A stretch of DNA of 50,248 nucleotides from Candidatus Cloacimonadota bacterium. GTDB taxonomy: Bacteria > Cloacimonadota > Cloacimonadia > Cloacimonadales > Cloacimonadaceae. The DNA lies in NCBI GenBank assembly GCA_018433885.1, contig JAHDQK010000065.1, positions 1 through 50,248 of the forward strand, in the 5' to 3' direction. Position numbers and translations under genes: made by a program. Shown in pieces: positions 17,091-27,000 of this stretch. Numbering within the stretch: position 1 is the first letter of the stretch; each line of letters begins with the position of its first letter. The notes beneath the pieces were generated by a model. That model made no database searches and was not told the DNA's origin. It worked only from the letters and a program-made list of their open reading frames with translations.

Positions 17091-17882
17091 ATGAAGCTTT
17101 TTGAGACACACGCACATCTGGATCTGCCGGATTTTGATTCTGACCGGGAGAGCCTCATAAATAAATGCTTTGCAAGCGGGATCGAATACATCATCAACGT
17201 TTCATACAACAAAGAAACCGCATTATCCTCTCTGGAGTTGGCAAAGAAACACCTTCATATCTTTGCTACGGTTGGCTTTCATCCGCATGACGCGGTGGAT
17301 TTTGACGCAGAATTGGTAAAGAAACATGCCAGAGAGAAGAAGGTACTTGCCATCGGTGAGATTGGGCTGGATTTTTTCCGCAATCTCTCGCCTTATCCTG
17401 TTCAAAGAGAAGTTTTTGCCAATCAAGCTCATCTGGCAGTGGAATACGACCTTCCGGTAGTAGTTCACGACCGCCAGGCTCATCAGGAGTGTTACAACAT
17501 CCTGAGACAAGAAAACGTGAAAGAGGCAGTTTTCCACTGTTTCTCGGGCGATATCGTGTTTGCTCAGCAGGTGCTAGACGCAGGTTGGATGATCAGCTTC
17601 ACCGGAAGCATCACCTATGCTAACTCTCATTTGGACAATGTGGTAAGATTGGTACCGATGGATAGATTCATGATCGAGACAGACTGTCCGTATCTGCCAC
17701 CGCATCCTCATCGGGGCCAAAGAAATTCTCCTCTTCTGTTACATCTTGTGGCAGAAAAAATCGCCGAGATCAAGGGCATCACACCCAAGGAAGTGGCAGA
17801 GGCATCTTATAACAACGCAATGCAGTTTTTCCGAGTGCCTCCGGATCCGGTTAAACACCATAAAGCAGGACACAAGAAATGA
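17091..17882 (+). CDS. tatD: TatD-family metal-dependent DNase
   Basis: A 263-aa TIM-barrel hydrolase. Metal ligands are visible in order: HAHLD near the N-terminus, GEIGLDFF (glutamate), VVHDRQAH, FHCFSG and ETDCPYL (aspartate), with PHPHRGQRNSP following. Family members are metal-dependent 3'-5' exonucleases linked to DNA repair and degradation. It starts a new transcription unit with a good promoter upstream and ends overlapping the next start (ATGA), so the outer-membrane protein gene is co-translated. Confidence 0.94.
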   Translation: MKLFETHAHLDLPDFDSDRESLINKCFASGIEYIINVSYNKETALSSLELAKKHLHIFATVGFHPHDAVDFDAELVKKHAREKKVLAIGEIGLDFFRNLSPYPVQREVFANQAHLAVEYDLPVVVHDRQAHQECYNILRQENVKEAVFHCFSGDIVFAQQVLDAGWMISFTGSITYANSHLDNVVRLVPMDRFMIETDCPYLPPHPHRGQRNSPLLLHLVAEKIAEIKGITPKEVAEASYNNAMQFFRVPPDPVKHHKAGHKK

Positions 17883-19087
17883 AGAAATTACTGATATACT
17901 TAGTATTAATGATCGTAGTCTCTCTCTGGGGCGGAACATCGATCTTTTCCTACGATGGATACCCAATTCAATACTATGGCAAGGACGTCTATAGCATGGG
18001 TATGGGGGAGACTGGGTCCAGCGATGTGTTTAGATACAATTCTGGTTATGCCAATCCCGCTCAGAGTAACGAAAGCAACAAAGCTTTGTTTGGTACCGGA
18101 TTATTGTTTGGATATACAAACTATAAATCGCGCTACAACAATATCGAGCGAAGTTATCGGGACGATTCCTTGGATTTACCTTATTTCAGTATCTCGATAC
18201 CAATCAAGAAACATAGGTTTGGGTTTCAGTTAAACTCATTTGCCAATGGTGTGGTGAAGAACCAGATTCAGATAGACAGCCTTACGATCGAACGCCAGGA
18301 AGTGGATAGATATCTCTACCGGGCTGACCTGATCTACAGCTATCGCATCAAAGATCTGAGCTTGGGAGTATCCGGCAATTACTATCTGGGACATCACAAC
18401 CAGCTTTTTGAACAGACATCCTCGACAAACACCGTTCCCACCAGCGAATCCCGGAAAAAGAACTACAAAAACCCCAGTATGACTGCGGGCTTCATCCAGC
18501 GTTTTCAGAAACATGCAATTGGCGCATATGCCACACTCCCCGTTAAACTAACCGGAGAAGAGAAATGGACAAGCTTTGTGGGTAGCGGAGATGAAAGTAA
18601 AAGCGAGTATGAGCTGCCCTTGACCATCGGTTCTGGTTATACAGGATATGTATTTCCAGAGCTGAAAGTCTCTACGGATCTCGTGTATGAGACATATAGT
18701 GAAACAGATCCTGCCTTAAGAGACTCCTGGAAAGCAGGCGTGGGGATTGCCTATGAACCTGATGTCTCGCGCAAACGGCATTGGTATCAAAAGCTTCCAA
18801 TAAGAGTAGGGTATTCCTTGCGCGCACTGCCTTTCACCACAGAGAATGGCGAGTATGTAGATGAAACTGCCCTTAGCGCAGGAATCAGCTTTCCTCTGAA
18901 AGGTGAAACCAACAGGCTTGATCTTGGTATGCAGTACCTCACTAGGGGTGATCTGGATAGCAATAATCTGCAAGATAGCAGTATTATGTTCATGATTGGC
19001 TTTACTGGATTTGATATCTTCAGCAAGGCTCCCGACCGTACTGCACCCCGCGAAATACCCAAGGCGGAGGAATTACAACAATGGTAG
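17879..19087 (+). CDS. Outer-membrane beta-barrel protein, PorV/FadL-like
   Basis: A 402-aa secreted protein. An N-terminal signal sequence (about 1-25: MKK then a long hydrophobic run) precedes a mature region rich in alternating aromatic/polar strands (RVGYSLRALPF, DLGMQYLTRGD), as in transmembrane beta-barrels. The start of the mature part has SMGMGETGSS and then YANPAQSN, recalling the GMGGAG...NPA motif of PorV and FadL/OmpP1-type proteins. No cargo or ligand can be assigned. It overlaps tatD at the front and the RecJ-like gene at the end by 7 bp, so it belongs to that operon despite the unrelated function. Confidence 0.8.
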   Translation: MKKLLIYLVLMIVVSLWGGTSIFSYDGYPIQYYGKDVYSMGMGETGSSDVFRYNSGYANPAQSNESNKALFGTGLLFGYTNYKSRYNNIERSYRDDSLDLPYFSISIPIKKHRFGFQLNSFANGVVKNQIQIDSLTIERQEVDRYLYRADLIYSYRIKDLSLGVSGNYYLGHHNQLFEQTSSTNTVPTSESRKKNYKNPSMTAGFIQRFQKHAIGAYATLPVKLTGEEKWTSFVGSGDESKSEYELPLTIGSGYTGYVFPELKVSTDLVYETYSETDPALRDSWKAGVGIAYEPDVSRKRHWYQKLPIRVGYSLRALPFTTENGEYVDETALSAGISFPLKGETNRLDLGMQYLTRGDLDSNNLQDSSIMFMIGFTGFDIFSKAPDRTAPREIPKAEELQQW

Positions 19088-20607
19088 GGGATGATGCTTT
19101 GTATCATAAAATACTTAGATCCCGCAAGATCGATGAGAGCGAACTTCCAACCTCTCTGGACGATCTGCCTGATGAAAGTCTGTTTGCCAATATCGATGTA
19201 GTAGCGGAAAGAATCCGTGAAGCAATATACAACAATGAACCGATGATCATCTTTGGTCATGACGATCCTGATGGAGTAACCAGCACATACATCTTATATC
19301 ATTACCTGAATAGCTGTGGATATCAAAGACATAGTTACTATATCCCAAACCGGAATCTAGAGTCCCATGGGATTCAAGCTGGATTTATCGAGCATGTTCG
19401 AAAGGGCGGCTATAAGCTTGTGATCACCGTGGATAACGGAATATCTGCTTTGGATGGGGTAAGACAACTAAAGGAGTTGGGTTGTGATGTGATCATTACA
19501 GATCATCATCTGATTCAACCGGATATGATTCCTGATGCCTATGCCATCTTGAATCCCCAATTGCCAAATTGCCAATATCCCTTCAAAGCTTTGGCTGGTG
19601 TTGGTGTGGCATTGATGCTGATCCGCTATCTGGCAAAGAAATGGGATCATCCGGTGGACCCAGCCAGCTATTTCTGGGCAGCAGTAGGTTCCATCGCGGA
19701 TAAAGTCCCCATGATTGGCGCGAACAGAGTATTAGTGCGCCACGTACTCGAGAACTTCGAAAAGGTTCAAGATCAAACAGTACAGTTCCTCCTGCGGAAT
19801 TATAGCCGGGTGGTAAGCCCTACCGATGTATTCAATTTTATCACCTATACCTCCCGTTTGGTGGCCAACGGCAGGGAAGAAGCTGGTCAACATACCGCTT
19901 TACGCTTTATTCTGCAATTATCTGATGCAAAAGCCAGATTATTCGAAGGTTTGGAAGAACAGAAGAACAAGTGGGAAAGCGAGCTGAACCGCGTCTTTGG
20001 ATATTTGGATACACTAGCGCAGGATTTTGTGGGCAGTTTTTTTGTGTATTACGACGACGACGATGTGATCCCTTATTCACTATTGGGAACCGCATCAACT
20101 TATATTGTAAATCGGCTTGGCATCCCCACGATCATGCTTAAGCTGCTAAATGGAAAAATGGTGTGCGAAGGCCGTTGCGGAGAGGGGTTCAACATGGTGG
20201 ATGCCTTCACCCACTGTAAAGAACATCTCATCCAGTTTGGCGGACATGCCAAAGCTGCAGGATTCTCGATGGAGCCTGGTTCTTACGATGGATTCCTGGA
20301 GTGTTTTAACGAGTTCTTAGGTGACCACTATGAAGCGCTCAGCGCAGATGAAAATGAAGTGTTCGATGCCGAATGTACTTTGGGAGAATTGAACAATGCA
20401 AATTGGGAACGCTTAGAAATGCTGTTGCCATGGGGACAGAAGAATCCGGAACCAAGCCTTTTAGTAAAAGGGTTGACATCCAATGATCTAGCAGGGGTAT
20501 GGAATCTTGATAATGGTAGTGTTCACATCCCTAAAGATACCCAGGTGGATTGTTTGATTCTTTGGAGATCACCCAACCAGATCCGCATCATGAAAGTACT
20601 TAACTGA
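19081..20607 (+). CDS. recJ: RecJ-like DHH-family phosphoesterase / single-strand exonuclease
   Basis: A 508-aa DHH/DHHA1 protein. Motifs: GHDDPDG (residues 59-65), VDNGIS (from V116), DHH (141-143), the LAGVGVALML region typical of RecJ, and the C-terminal DHHA1 motif GGHAKAAGFSME. RecJ degrades single-stranded DNA 5' to 3' in recombination and mismatch repair. It is somewhat shorter than the usual 550-580 aa RecJ, so a RecJ paralogue acting on other nucleic acids is possible. The start overlaps the outer-membrane protein gene. I am confident of the family and less so of the exact substrate. Confidence 0.85.
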   Translation: MVGDDALYHKILRSRKIDESELPTSLDDLPDESLFANIDVVAERIREAIYNNEPMIIFGHDDPDGVTSTYILYHYLNSCGYQRHSYYIPNRNLESHGIQAGFIEHVRKGGYKLVITVDNGISALDGVRQLKELGCDVIITDHHLIQPDMIPDAYAILNPQLPNCQYPFKALAGVGVALMLIRYLAKKWDHPVDPASYFWAAVGSIADKVPMIGANRVLVRHVLENFEKVQDQTVQFLLRNYSRVVSPTDVFNFITYTSRLVANGREEAGQHTALRFILQLSDAKARLFEGLEEQKNKWESELNRVFGYLDTLAQDFVGSFFVYYDDDDVIPYSLLGTASTYIVNRLGIPTIMLKLLNGKMVCEGRCGEGFNMVDAFTHCKEHLIQFGGHAKAAGFSMEPGSYDGFLECFNEFLGDHYEALSADENEVFDAECTLGELNNANWERLEMLLPWGQKNPEPSLLVKGLTSNDLAGVWNLDNGSVHIPKDTQVDCLILWRSPNQIRIMKVLN

Positions 20608-20612
20608 TAGAT

Positions 20613-21200
20613 ATGGGAAGGCTTAGCGAAACCCTTAGAAAATCCATTCATCTCAGTTCACTGGTTATTCCCTTGGGATACCGATATATATTGAACTACA
20701 ACAGGCGCATCACTTTTACCATCGTCTTGATAGCGCTGGTGGTGAGTCTGGTAGTGGAGTTTCACAGGTTTTGGCAGCGTAGTTTCCGCAAGACTTTCTA
20801 TCGTTTGTTTGGCATGATTCTGCGTAAGCATGAACTGAAGGATTTTACGGGAGCAACCTATCTATTGGTATCCAGTTTGTTGTGCATAGCCTTCTTTGAT
20901 GAACCGATAGCCGCGGCTGCGATTGCCTTTTTGAGCATCGGCGATACCTTCGCTGCATTGATTGGGATGAACTTTGGCAAGCGCAAATTCATTCGGAACA
21001 ATAAAAGCTTGGAAGGTAGCTTGGCATGCTTTGTTTCTTGTAGCGTGTTTGGGCTCTGGTGGCTGGGAAACCCTTGGATGGCTATTCTGGGAGCATTGGC
21101 TGCCACCTCCGCCGAGCTGGGAGAGATAGCCGTGGATGATAACATCAAGATTCCGCTCGCTTCAGCTCTTGTGATGAGCCTTGTGAGCGTTTTTATATAG
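20613..21200 (+). CDS. Polyprenol/dolichol (phytol) kinase-like membrane enzyme
   Basis: A 195-aa multi-pass membrane protein of the SEC59/DGK1/VTE5 type, which phosphorylates lipid alcohols with CTP. Diagnostic pieces are RKSIHLSS near the N-terminus, KDFTGATYLL, SIGDTFAALIG and KSLEGSLACF, followed by AELGEIAVDDNIKIPL. Five or six hydrophobic segments are visible. The next gene, a polyprenyl-phosphate type GT2, makes a polyprenyl phosphate product attractive: the kinase could supply or salvage the lipid carrier. It begins 5 bp after the RecJ-like stop. Confidence 0.82.
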   Translation: MGRLSETLRKSIHLSSLVIPLGYRYILNYNRRITFTIVLIALVVSLVVEFHRFWQRSFRKTFYRLFGMILRKHELKDFTGATYLLVSSLLCIAFFDEPIAAAAIAFLSIGDTFAALIGMNFGKRKFIRNNKSLEGSLACFVSCSVFGLWWLGNPWMAILGALAATSAELGEIAVDDNIKIPLASALVMSLVSVFI

Positions 21201-21209
21201 GATAATGAT

Positions 21210-22160
21210 ATGCTGTCTTTTGTAATTCCGGTACTTAACGAAGCTGACACCCTAGTAACTCTATACAAAGAGATACTGGCAAACCTAGCCGGGAGAAGCT
21301 ATGAGATCATCTTTGTGGATGACGGTTCTACCGATGCTAGCTTTCGGACGATGCAAGAACTTGCATCGCAAGATTCTTGTGTAAAAGTGATCAAGTTTCG
21401 CCGCAATTTCGGTAAAGCAGCAGCTCTTCAGAAGGGCTTTGAACTTGCTTCCGGTGTAGTAATTTTTACCATGGATGCGGATCTGCAGGACAATCCAGTG
21501 GAGATTCCAGCATTTTTGGCCAAGCTTGATGAGGGATACGATCTCGTATCCGGATGGAAGAAAAAACGGCATGATCCCCTCCACAAAAGACTGCCTTCCA
21601 AAATATTCAACAGTGTAACCGCCACCACCTTCAAGCTCAAACTTAAAGACTATAATTGTGGATTCAAAGCTTATCGCAAACCAGTGGTGAAAGAGCTTTC
21701 CCTATACGGGGAGATGCATCGCTATATCCCGGCATTAGCGCATTCGCTGGGTTTTAAGGTGGGAGAGATCCCGGTGCAACACCGAGCCCGGGAGTTTGGC
21801 TACAGTAAATATGGTTTTGAGCGTTACTTAAGAGGGTTTTTTGACCTTATGACGGTAAAGATGGTAACGCAATACGTGAAGAGTCCATTATATCTCTTTG
21901 GCAGGATAGGTCTGTTGTCCAGCCTTCTGGGCACGATTATCACTTTGTATCTGATAGCTCTGAAAGTGTTTATGGGAATGCCGTTATCGAACAGACCGCT
22001 TCTATTGATTGGAATTCTGATGATTCTTGGTGGTTTACAGTTTATCTCTTTGGGCTTGATCTCTGAATTGATAATCAACCGGATAAGCCCCTCCAACCGC
22101 TTGCCACTTTCGATAGAGACTACTATCAATACCGGGTCTAAGGACGATGGAAAGACTTGA
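21210..22160 (+). CDS. Family 2 glycosyltransferase, polyprenyl-phosphate type (GtrB/DPM1-like)
   Basis: A 316-aa membrane-anchored glycosyltransferase. The GT-A domain (1-230) begins FVIPVLNEADTL and contains FVDDGSTD, RNFGKAAALQKGF and the DxD motif in MDADLQD. Two C-terminal membrane segments (about 233-258 and 268-288) follow, as in GtrB-like enzymes that transfer a sugar from a nucleotide donor onto undecaprenyl phosphate. Which sugar is unknown. It overlaps the next gene by 14 bp. With the preceding lipid kinase it suggests glycolipid or lipid-linked sugar synthesis. Confidence 0.88.
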   Translation: MLSFVIPVLNEADTLVTLYKEILANLAGRSYEIIFVDDGSTDASFRTMQELASQDSCVKVIKFRRNFGKAAALQKGFELASGVVIFTMDADLQDNPVEIPAFLAKLDEGYDLVSGWKKKRHDPLHKRLPSKIFNSVTATTFKLKLKDYNCGFKAYRKPVVKELSLYGEMHRYIPALAHSLGFKVGEIPVQHRAREFGYSKYGFERYLRGFFDLMTVKMVTQYVKSPLYLFGRIGLLSSLLGTIITLYLIALKVFMGMPLSNRPLLLIGILMILGGLQFISLGLISELIINRISPSNRLPLSIETTINTGSKDDGKT

Positions 22161-23361
22161 GCGATTCTTCCTGAAAAGATACATAGAAGCCCCGAAGCGA
22201 AACCTGTTTCGCTTTAGTTTTGTTTTTATGGTATTGGGAATAATGCTCAGCGTGGGAATCCTTTCCGCTGGCTTGCATTTGTTTCAGGGATATGAATCCA
22301 CCCTCAGGAAGCTGCTTCTGGATAGCTTCTCTCACATCGGTATAAGTTCCGCTTACGGAGAGATGATTAGCGAAGCTCAATATGAAGAAATCATTTCATA
22401 TACAGATGCTTTCCCCGAAATAGAATCCACAATCCCCATGCTGGGGTTTCCCTTGATGGCGCAGAAGAACGACAAGATCCGAGCTGCTTCATTAAAGGCA
22501 TATCCGGATATGGCAGATCCTCCATTTGCCAAATACATCAGCTTGGGTAAGAAGAACATCTCCGAGGGAGAGGTGATCGTAGGACATTATCTAATGCAAG
22601 AGCTGAATCTGGCAATAGGGGACACCCTGAATCTCAATTATCCCAGATTGGATCAAATCACCCCATTGGGAATACCCAGTACTAGGTCGGACTTCCGAAT
22701 TGCCGGGGTGTATCGATCCGGTTATTACGAGAACGATCGCTCAATGGTTGTGGTTACCATGGCTAACGCCAGAGAACTCATGATGCAACCCGATGGTTAT
22801 TCAAAAATTGAACTGCAATTGGAGGATCCCGGGAGGGCAGCTCAATTGAACCACAGAATCAGTGCGATACTGGGACCGGATTTTATATCAATACCCTGGA
22901 ACTACCATGCGGAGAGTCTCTTACGTCTTGTCGCGATGGAGAAATGGTTGATCTTCATAGTGTTTAGTTTCCTTGTCCTGATTGCCGGTATCAATGTGAT
23001 CTCCACAGTAAGCACTATCATCATCGATCAAAAAGCAGAGATTGCCGTTCTGAAAACTTTGGGAGCCTCCCGCCGTACCATCCATAGGATGTTGGTTTAC
23101 CGAGTAGGTATGGTTGGAGTGCTATCGGTATTTGCGGGGCAAGTTTTGGGTGCATTATTATCCTGGTTTGTGGAGCATCAGAGTTTTTATCGTTTGAAAG
23201 GGGATGTGTATTTTATCGACACTCTGGGGGCAAAGATCACCCTGCCAAATCTTGCGATTATCTTCGCAGTTGCAACAGCCTTGATCTTCATCTGCATCAT
23301 GATCCCCCTCCGGCAGATAGACAGGATGCAGATTATTGAAGTAATCCGGAACAAACATTAG
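22147..23361 (+). CDS. LolC/LolE-like lipoprotein-release ABC permease
   Basis: A 404-aa inner-membrane protein of the FtsX/MacB permease fold: one N-terminal membrane helix (about 22-46), a large periplasmic domain (about 50-255), then three helices (about 262-290, 315-345 and 365-390). The stretch IIIDQKAEIAVLKTLGASRRTI matches the LolC/E coupling region. LolCDE extracts mature lipoproteins from the inner membrane. A single permease gene, not separate lolC and lolE, is present, so a homodimer is likely unless a partner lies elsewhere. The ATPase follows 8 bp downstream. Confidence 0.88.
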   Translation: MERLERFFLKRYIEAPKRNLFRFSFVFMVLGIMLSVGILSAGLHLFQGYESTLRKLLLDSFSHIGISSAYGEMISEAQYEEIISYTDAFPEIESTIPMLGFPLMAQKNDKIRAASLKAYPDMADPPFAKYISLGKKNISEGEVIVGHYLMQELNLAIGDTLNLNYPRLDQITPLGIPSTRSDFRIAGVYRSGYYENDRSMVVVTMANARELMMQPDGYSKIELQLEDPGRAAQLNHRISAILGPDFISIPWNYHAESLLRLVAMEKWLIFIVFSFLVLIAGINVISTVSTIIIDQKAEIAVLKTLGASRRTIHRMLVYRVGMVGVLSVFAGQVLGALLSWFVEHQSFYRLKGDVYFIDTLGAKITLPNLAIIFAVATALIFICIMIPLRQIDRMQIIEVIRNKH

Positions 23362-23369
23362 GAAATGTA

Positions 23370-24044
23370 ATGATACTTAGTGCAAGACATCTCACCAAGA
23401 CCTATATAGATAGCGATCAAACCATTGAAGTTCTGAAGGATGCTTCTCTGGATGTTCAAACCGGAAACATGATATCGATTACGGGGAAATCTGGTTGCGG
23501 GAAAAGCACCATGCTTCATATCATGGGACTTTTGGATGCGCCTGATAGCGGAGAATTGTATATCTGTGGAGAAAGAGTACACTCCGAGAGTAAGTCCGCG
23601 CCGATGATCCGCAATAGGGATCTGGGTTTTGTATTTCAATTCCATTATCTGATAGAAGACCTCACCGCAGTGGAAAACGTAATTCTTCCCATGTTGATCG
23701 CCGGAAACCAAGAATCGCATGCTCGCTTAAAAGCCAAAGAAATACTTGCGCTTCTGGGCTTGGCAGAACGCTTTAACCGCTATCCTAATCAACTCTCAGG
23801 AGGTGAACAACAACGCGTAAGCCTAGCAAGAGCCTTGATTAATCAACCTAAGATAGTGTTTGCGGATGAACCCACAGGAAATCTGGACCCCGTCCATAGT
23901 AATGAAGTATGGGAAATGATCATGAACTTGAACAGGGAATTGAACCAAGCATTTGTAGTGGTTACTCATGATGTGGAAGCCGCCAATAGGGCACATAAAA
24001 GTTATGAACTGATCGATGGAAGGTTGAACCTGAAAAAGGGATAA
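23370..24044 (+). CDS. lolD: LolD-like ABC ATPase
   Basis: A 224-aa ABC ATPase. Walker A GKSGCGKST (residues 39-47), signature LSGGEQQR (about 142-149), Walker B FADEPTGNLD, and the switch histidine in VVTHD. The LolD/MacB subgroup is supported by LGFVFQFHYLIEDLTAVENV and by the adjacent permease. It energises lipoprotein release toward the outer membrane. The gap to tamB is only 3 bp. Confidence 0.92.
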   Translation: MILSARHLTKTYIDSDQTIEVLKDASLDVQTGNMISITGKSGCGKSTMLHIMGLLDAPDSGELYICGERVHSESKSAPMIRNRDLGFVFQFHYLIEDLTAVENVILPMLIAGNQESHARLKAKEILALLGLAERFNRYPNQLSGGEQQRVSLARALINQPKIVFADEPTGNLDPVHSNEVWEMIMNLNRELNQAFVVVTHDVEAANRAHKSYELIDGRLNLKKG

Positions 24045-24047
24045 ATC

Positions 24048-27000
24048 ATGCGTCGTCCCCGCAAGTTTCTGATTTTGATCATTTTTCTTTTAGTGGTCAA
24101 CGCACTTTTTTTCAGTGTCTGGTATCCTCTAGGGGGCAGAGACTTTGCGCGGAACTATCTGGCGGGGGTTTTAGGTTCATTGACGAACTCCAAGATCGAG
24201 ATCGGAGATCTTCATCTCAGCGACAAACAGATATTGATTCAGGATTTTAGTTTCGCTTCCAGCGATAGCTTGATCGATCTGAAGGTCAGTAGCTTAAGGC
24301 TACGCTACAATCTATATAAACTGATTCTTTCCGGGTTCAAGCCACGCAACGTGGTATCCTCCATCGAAATAATCGAACCAGTGGCAACCATTCGATATCA
24401 TGCTAAAAGCGATCCTGAAAAAAAGAAGAAATCCCGAGGGGAACCATTCAAAATTCCCGATCTTGCTGGGTATTTTAAGAGCATCAGTATCGAACAAGGG
24501 TCAGTATCTGCAGATCTGGCGTTTGAGATTAAGATAATCAATCAGGCACCTTTGGTAATCGAAGAAAGCCTCTCAGAGATCGAGTTAAGGGTGTTAAACG
24601 GCAATGAAACATCGCTTAGCCTCTCGGCAGTATCCGCGTTGGGAGGAGTAATAAACGTAGAAGGAACTTTGGATAAAGGAAGGATAGCTTCTGCCAAAGC
24701 GGAGATTGAGGATCTGAAACCACTCTACATTTCACATCCGGACATCCGCGATTTTCGCACAGAGATCAATATTAACGCTAGCTACAGCGAACCAGCCGAT
24801 GGCTCAGAGCCACTAATTGATGGGCAGGCATTTATCTGGAACACTACGGCTTATGCCATAGAACGTTACAGGGTCAGAATTCCTTTGATAGATTTGAAAA
24901 CCGACGGCAATGACGCCAGACTAAGTATCTCCCGATCGCGCATCGGAGAGAGCAGCCTGCTGGCAGAGCTTATCGTAAAAGATATATTTGGTGATTTCGT
25001 TTTTGATGGCTCTTCTGCTTCCTTTAGTTTGAATGCTTCGGATATCATTCCCGAGTTAAACGGATTGGTGGATGCATCCATAGTGGCATCTGGCACTATC
25101 AAAGAGCCCAATGCAAAACTGAATGCTCGAGGTTATCGCTTTGCCTATCAGGATTGGGCTTTGGAAGATTTTGATATCCAAGCAAGCTATCAAGATGGCG
25201 AAGCTAAGCTGCAAATACCACAGTCTCGCTGGAAAAACCAAGCTTTGGAACTAAGTGGCAATTTTGTTCCCAAAACCATGAGTTTTTTAGCAGAACTAAA
25301 AACCAACCCGATAAACACCAAGAATCAAGACCTTGTGGCAAAGGGCTCTCTGACCGTGGCAGGGGTCATTCTCAAAACATATCCCTTGATATCCATCATT
25401 CTTGATGATGTAGATGTAAGCTACAGGGATTTATCCCTGAAGGGTATTAATGGTAGCGGAAGCCTGGTGCCCACAGAAGACGCTCTGCTTGCTAGTGTTG
25501 ATCTTGAATCCTCCGAAGGATACAGAGTAAATGCCGTAGGAGATGTGCTTAGCCGACATATCTCCGCCGATGTGGAATTCAGTGATTTTCTTCCCGCAGG
25601 ATTGTACGATCAAAATGTTCTATCAAAACTTGCTCCCATGGTATCCGGAAAGATTAGCGGAATCATGACGGGCAACGATATCTGGTATAGGGGAGATCTT
25701 CAAACCAGACTCTTGGGAGATTTTAATTATCGGGGAGAACTGGATCTTTTGGGTAATGTGAATATCATGAATCCCTCGGTGATAGCTACTCTCAATGCCA
25801 AAAACTCCTTTTTCAACGATCTTCCTGCTGATTTCAACTTAAATATGGATTACCAGAAAGAAAGGATCAAGATAAGCTCTTTTAAACTGGAAGATATGCT
25901 AAATCTTTCTGGTGAGCTGACGCTGAATGATCTTTGGGATTCCAAATTGGATCTTGCTTTGCGCAATATCGATTCTGCCAGAATCACCAAATACTATCCT
26001 GATATTGCCCATTTCATCCCGGAATTCGATACCATGAATTTGTTTGCCCGCTACAATCAAAATCGAGATCAGAAGATAAACGCCTGGTTACATCTTAAGA
26101 ATATCGATCTGTTGAGTGTGATCCCCCTAAACCTGAACCTGTTTTTAAAGGGTGATATGCAAGAGCTTGCTGTTTCCGGAAACATCAAGAACGGCAACCA
26201 AACTCTACTCCTGTTAAATGGCAAGAGCTCTTTGCGTCCCCGGATCAACCTTGCTCTGGAAGCAAGAATGAATGATCTTAGAATGCAGGAAGTGCTTACA
26301 TATCCCCCTGGTAAAGCAAGTATCAGCGGAACTGCGGGGTTAAGCATCTCAGATGCCCTGGCGAAGAATCCCGATATGGAGATCTCTGCCGATCTCAACG
26401 TAAAAGATATGCAGTTCGGTGATTTCCAGATAGACCATGCCAGAGTGAAAGCTGCTCAGTTAAGCCGGGCTTTGGTGGTGGATTCTCTGTATGTAAGTGC
26501 CAAGGATTTGTTCACTGCCACAGCGAAAGGCTCGCTGGATTACAACGCTGTGCAAAATGCCTTCTATGAAGGTAGCCGAAGCTTGGAGATAAGCGCGCAA
26601 GGTGAGCTTTTCCCCTGGTTGAAAACGCTCACAAGTTACATCCAGGAATCCCGCGGGAGTTCCAAGGTTCAGCTAACCTTAAGTACATCTGATGATCAGT
26701 TTATGATAAAATCTGGAGCTATTGATCTGGATCAAGGCTATGTTCATCTCAAGGATCAGGTGGAACCCATGCGGGACATCAGGATTCAAGGTGTATTCGA
26801 AAACAATAGGTTCATGATCCAGCGCGGAACCTTCAACATGGGCAACGGTAGTTTCTACTTGAGCAATCTCTTTGATCCAGAGCAAACGGATCATTTTATG
26901 ATCAGTTTTGTGGATCTTGGTTACTTCCGAGTGCTGATAGAAGAACCAGGAATTCAAGCCACCATCCCCGTAATCGCCCCGCCCCTGACTCTCACAAATG

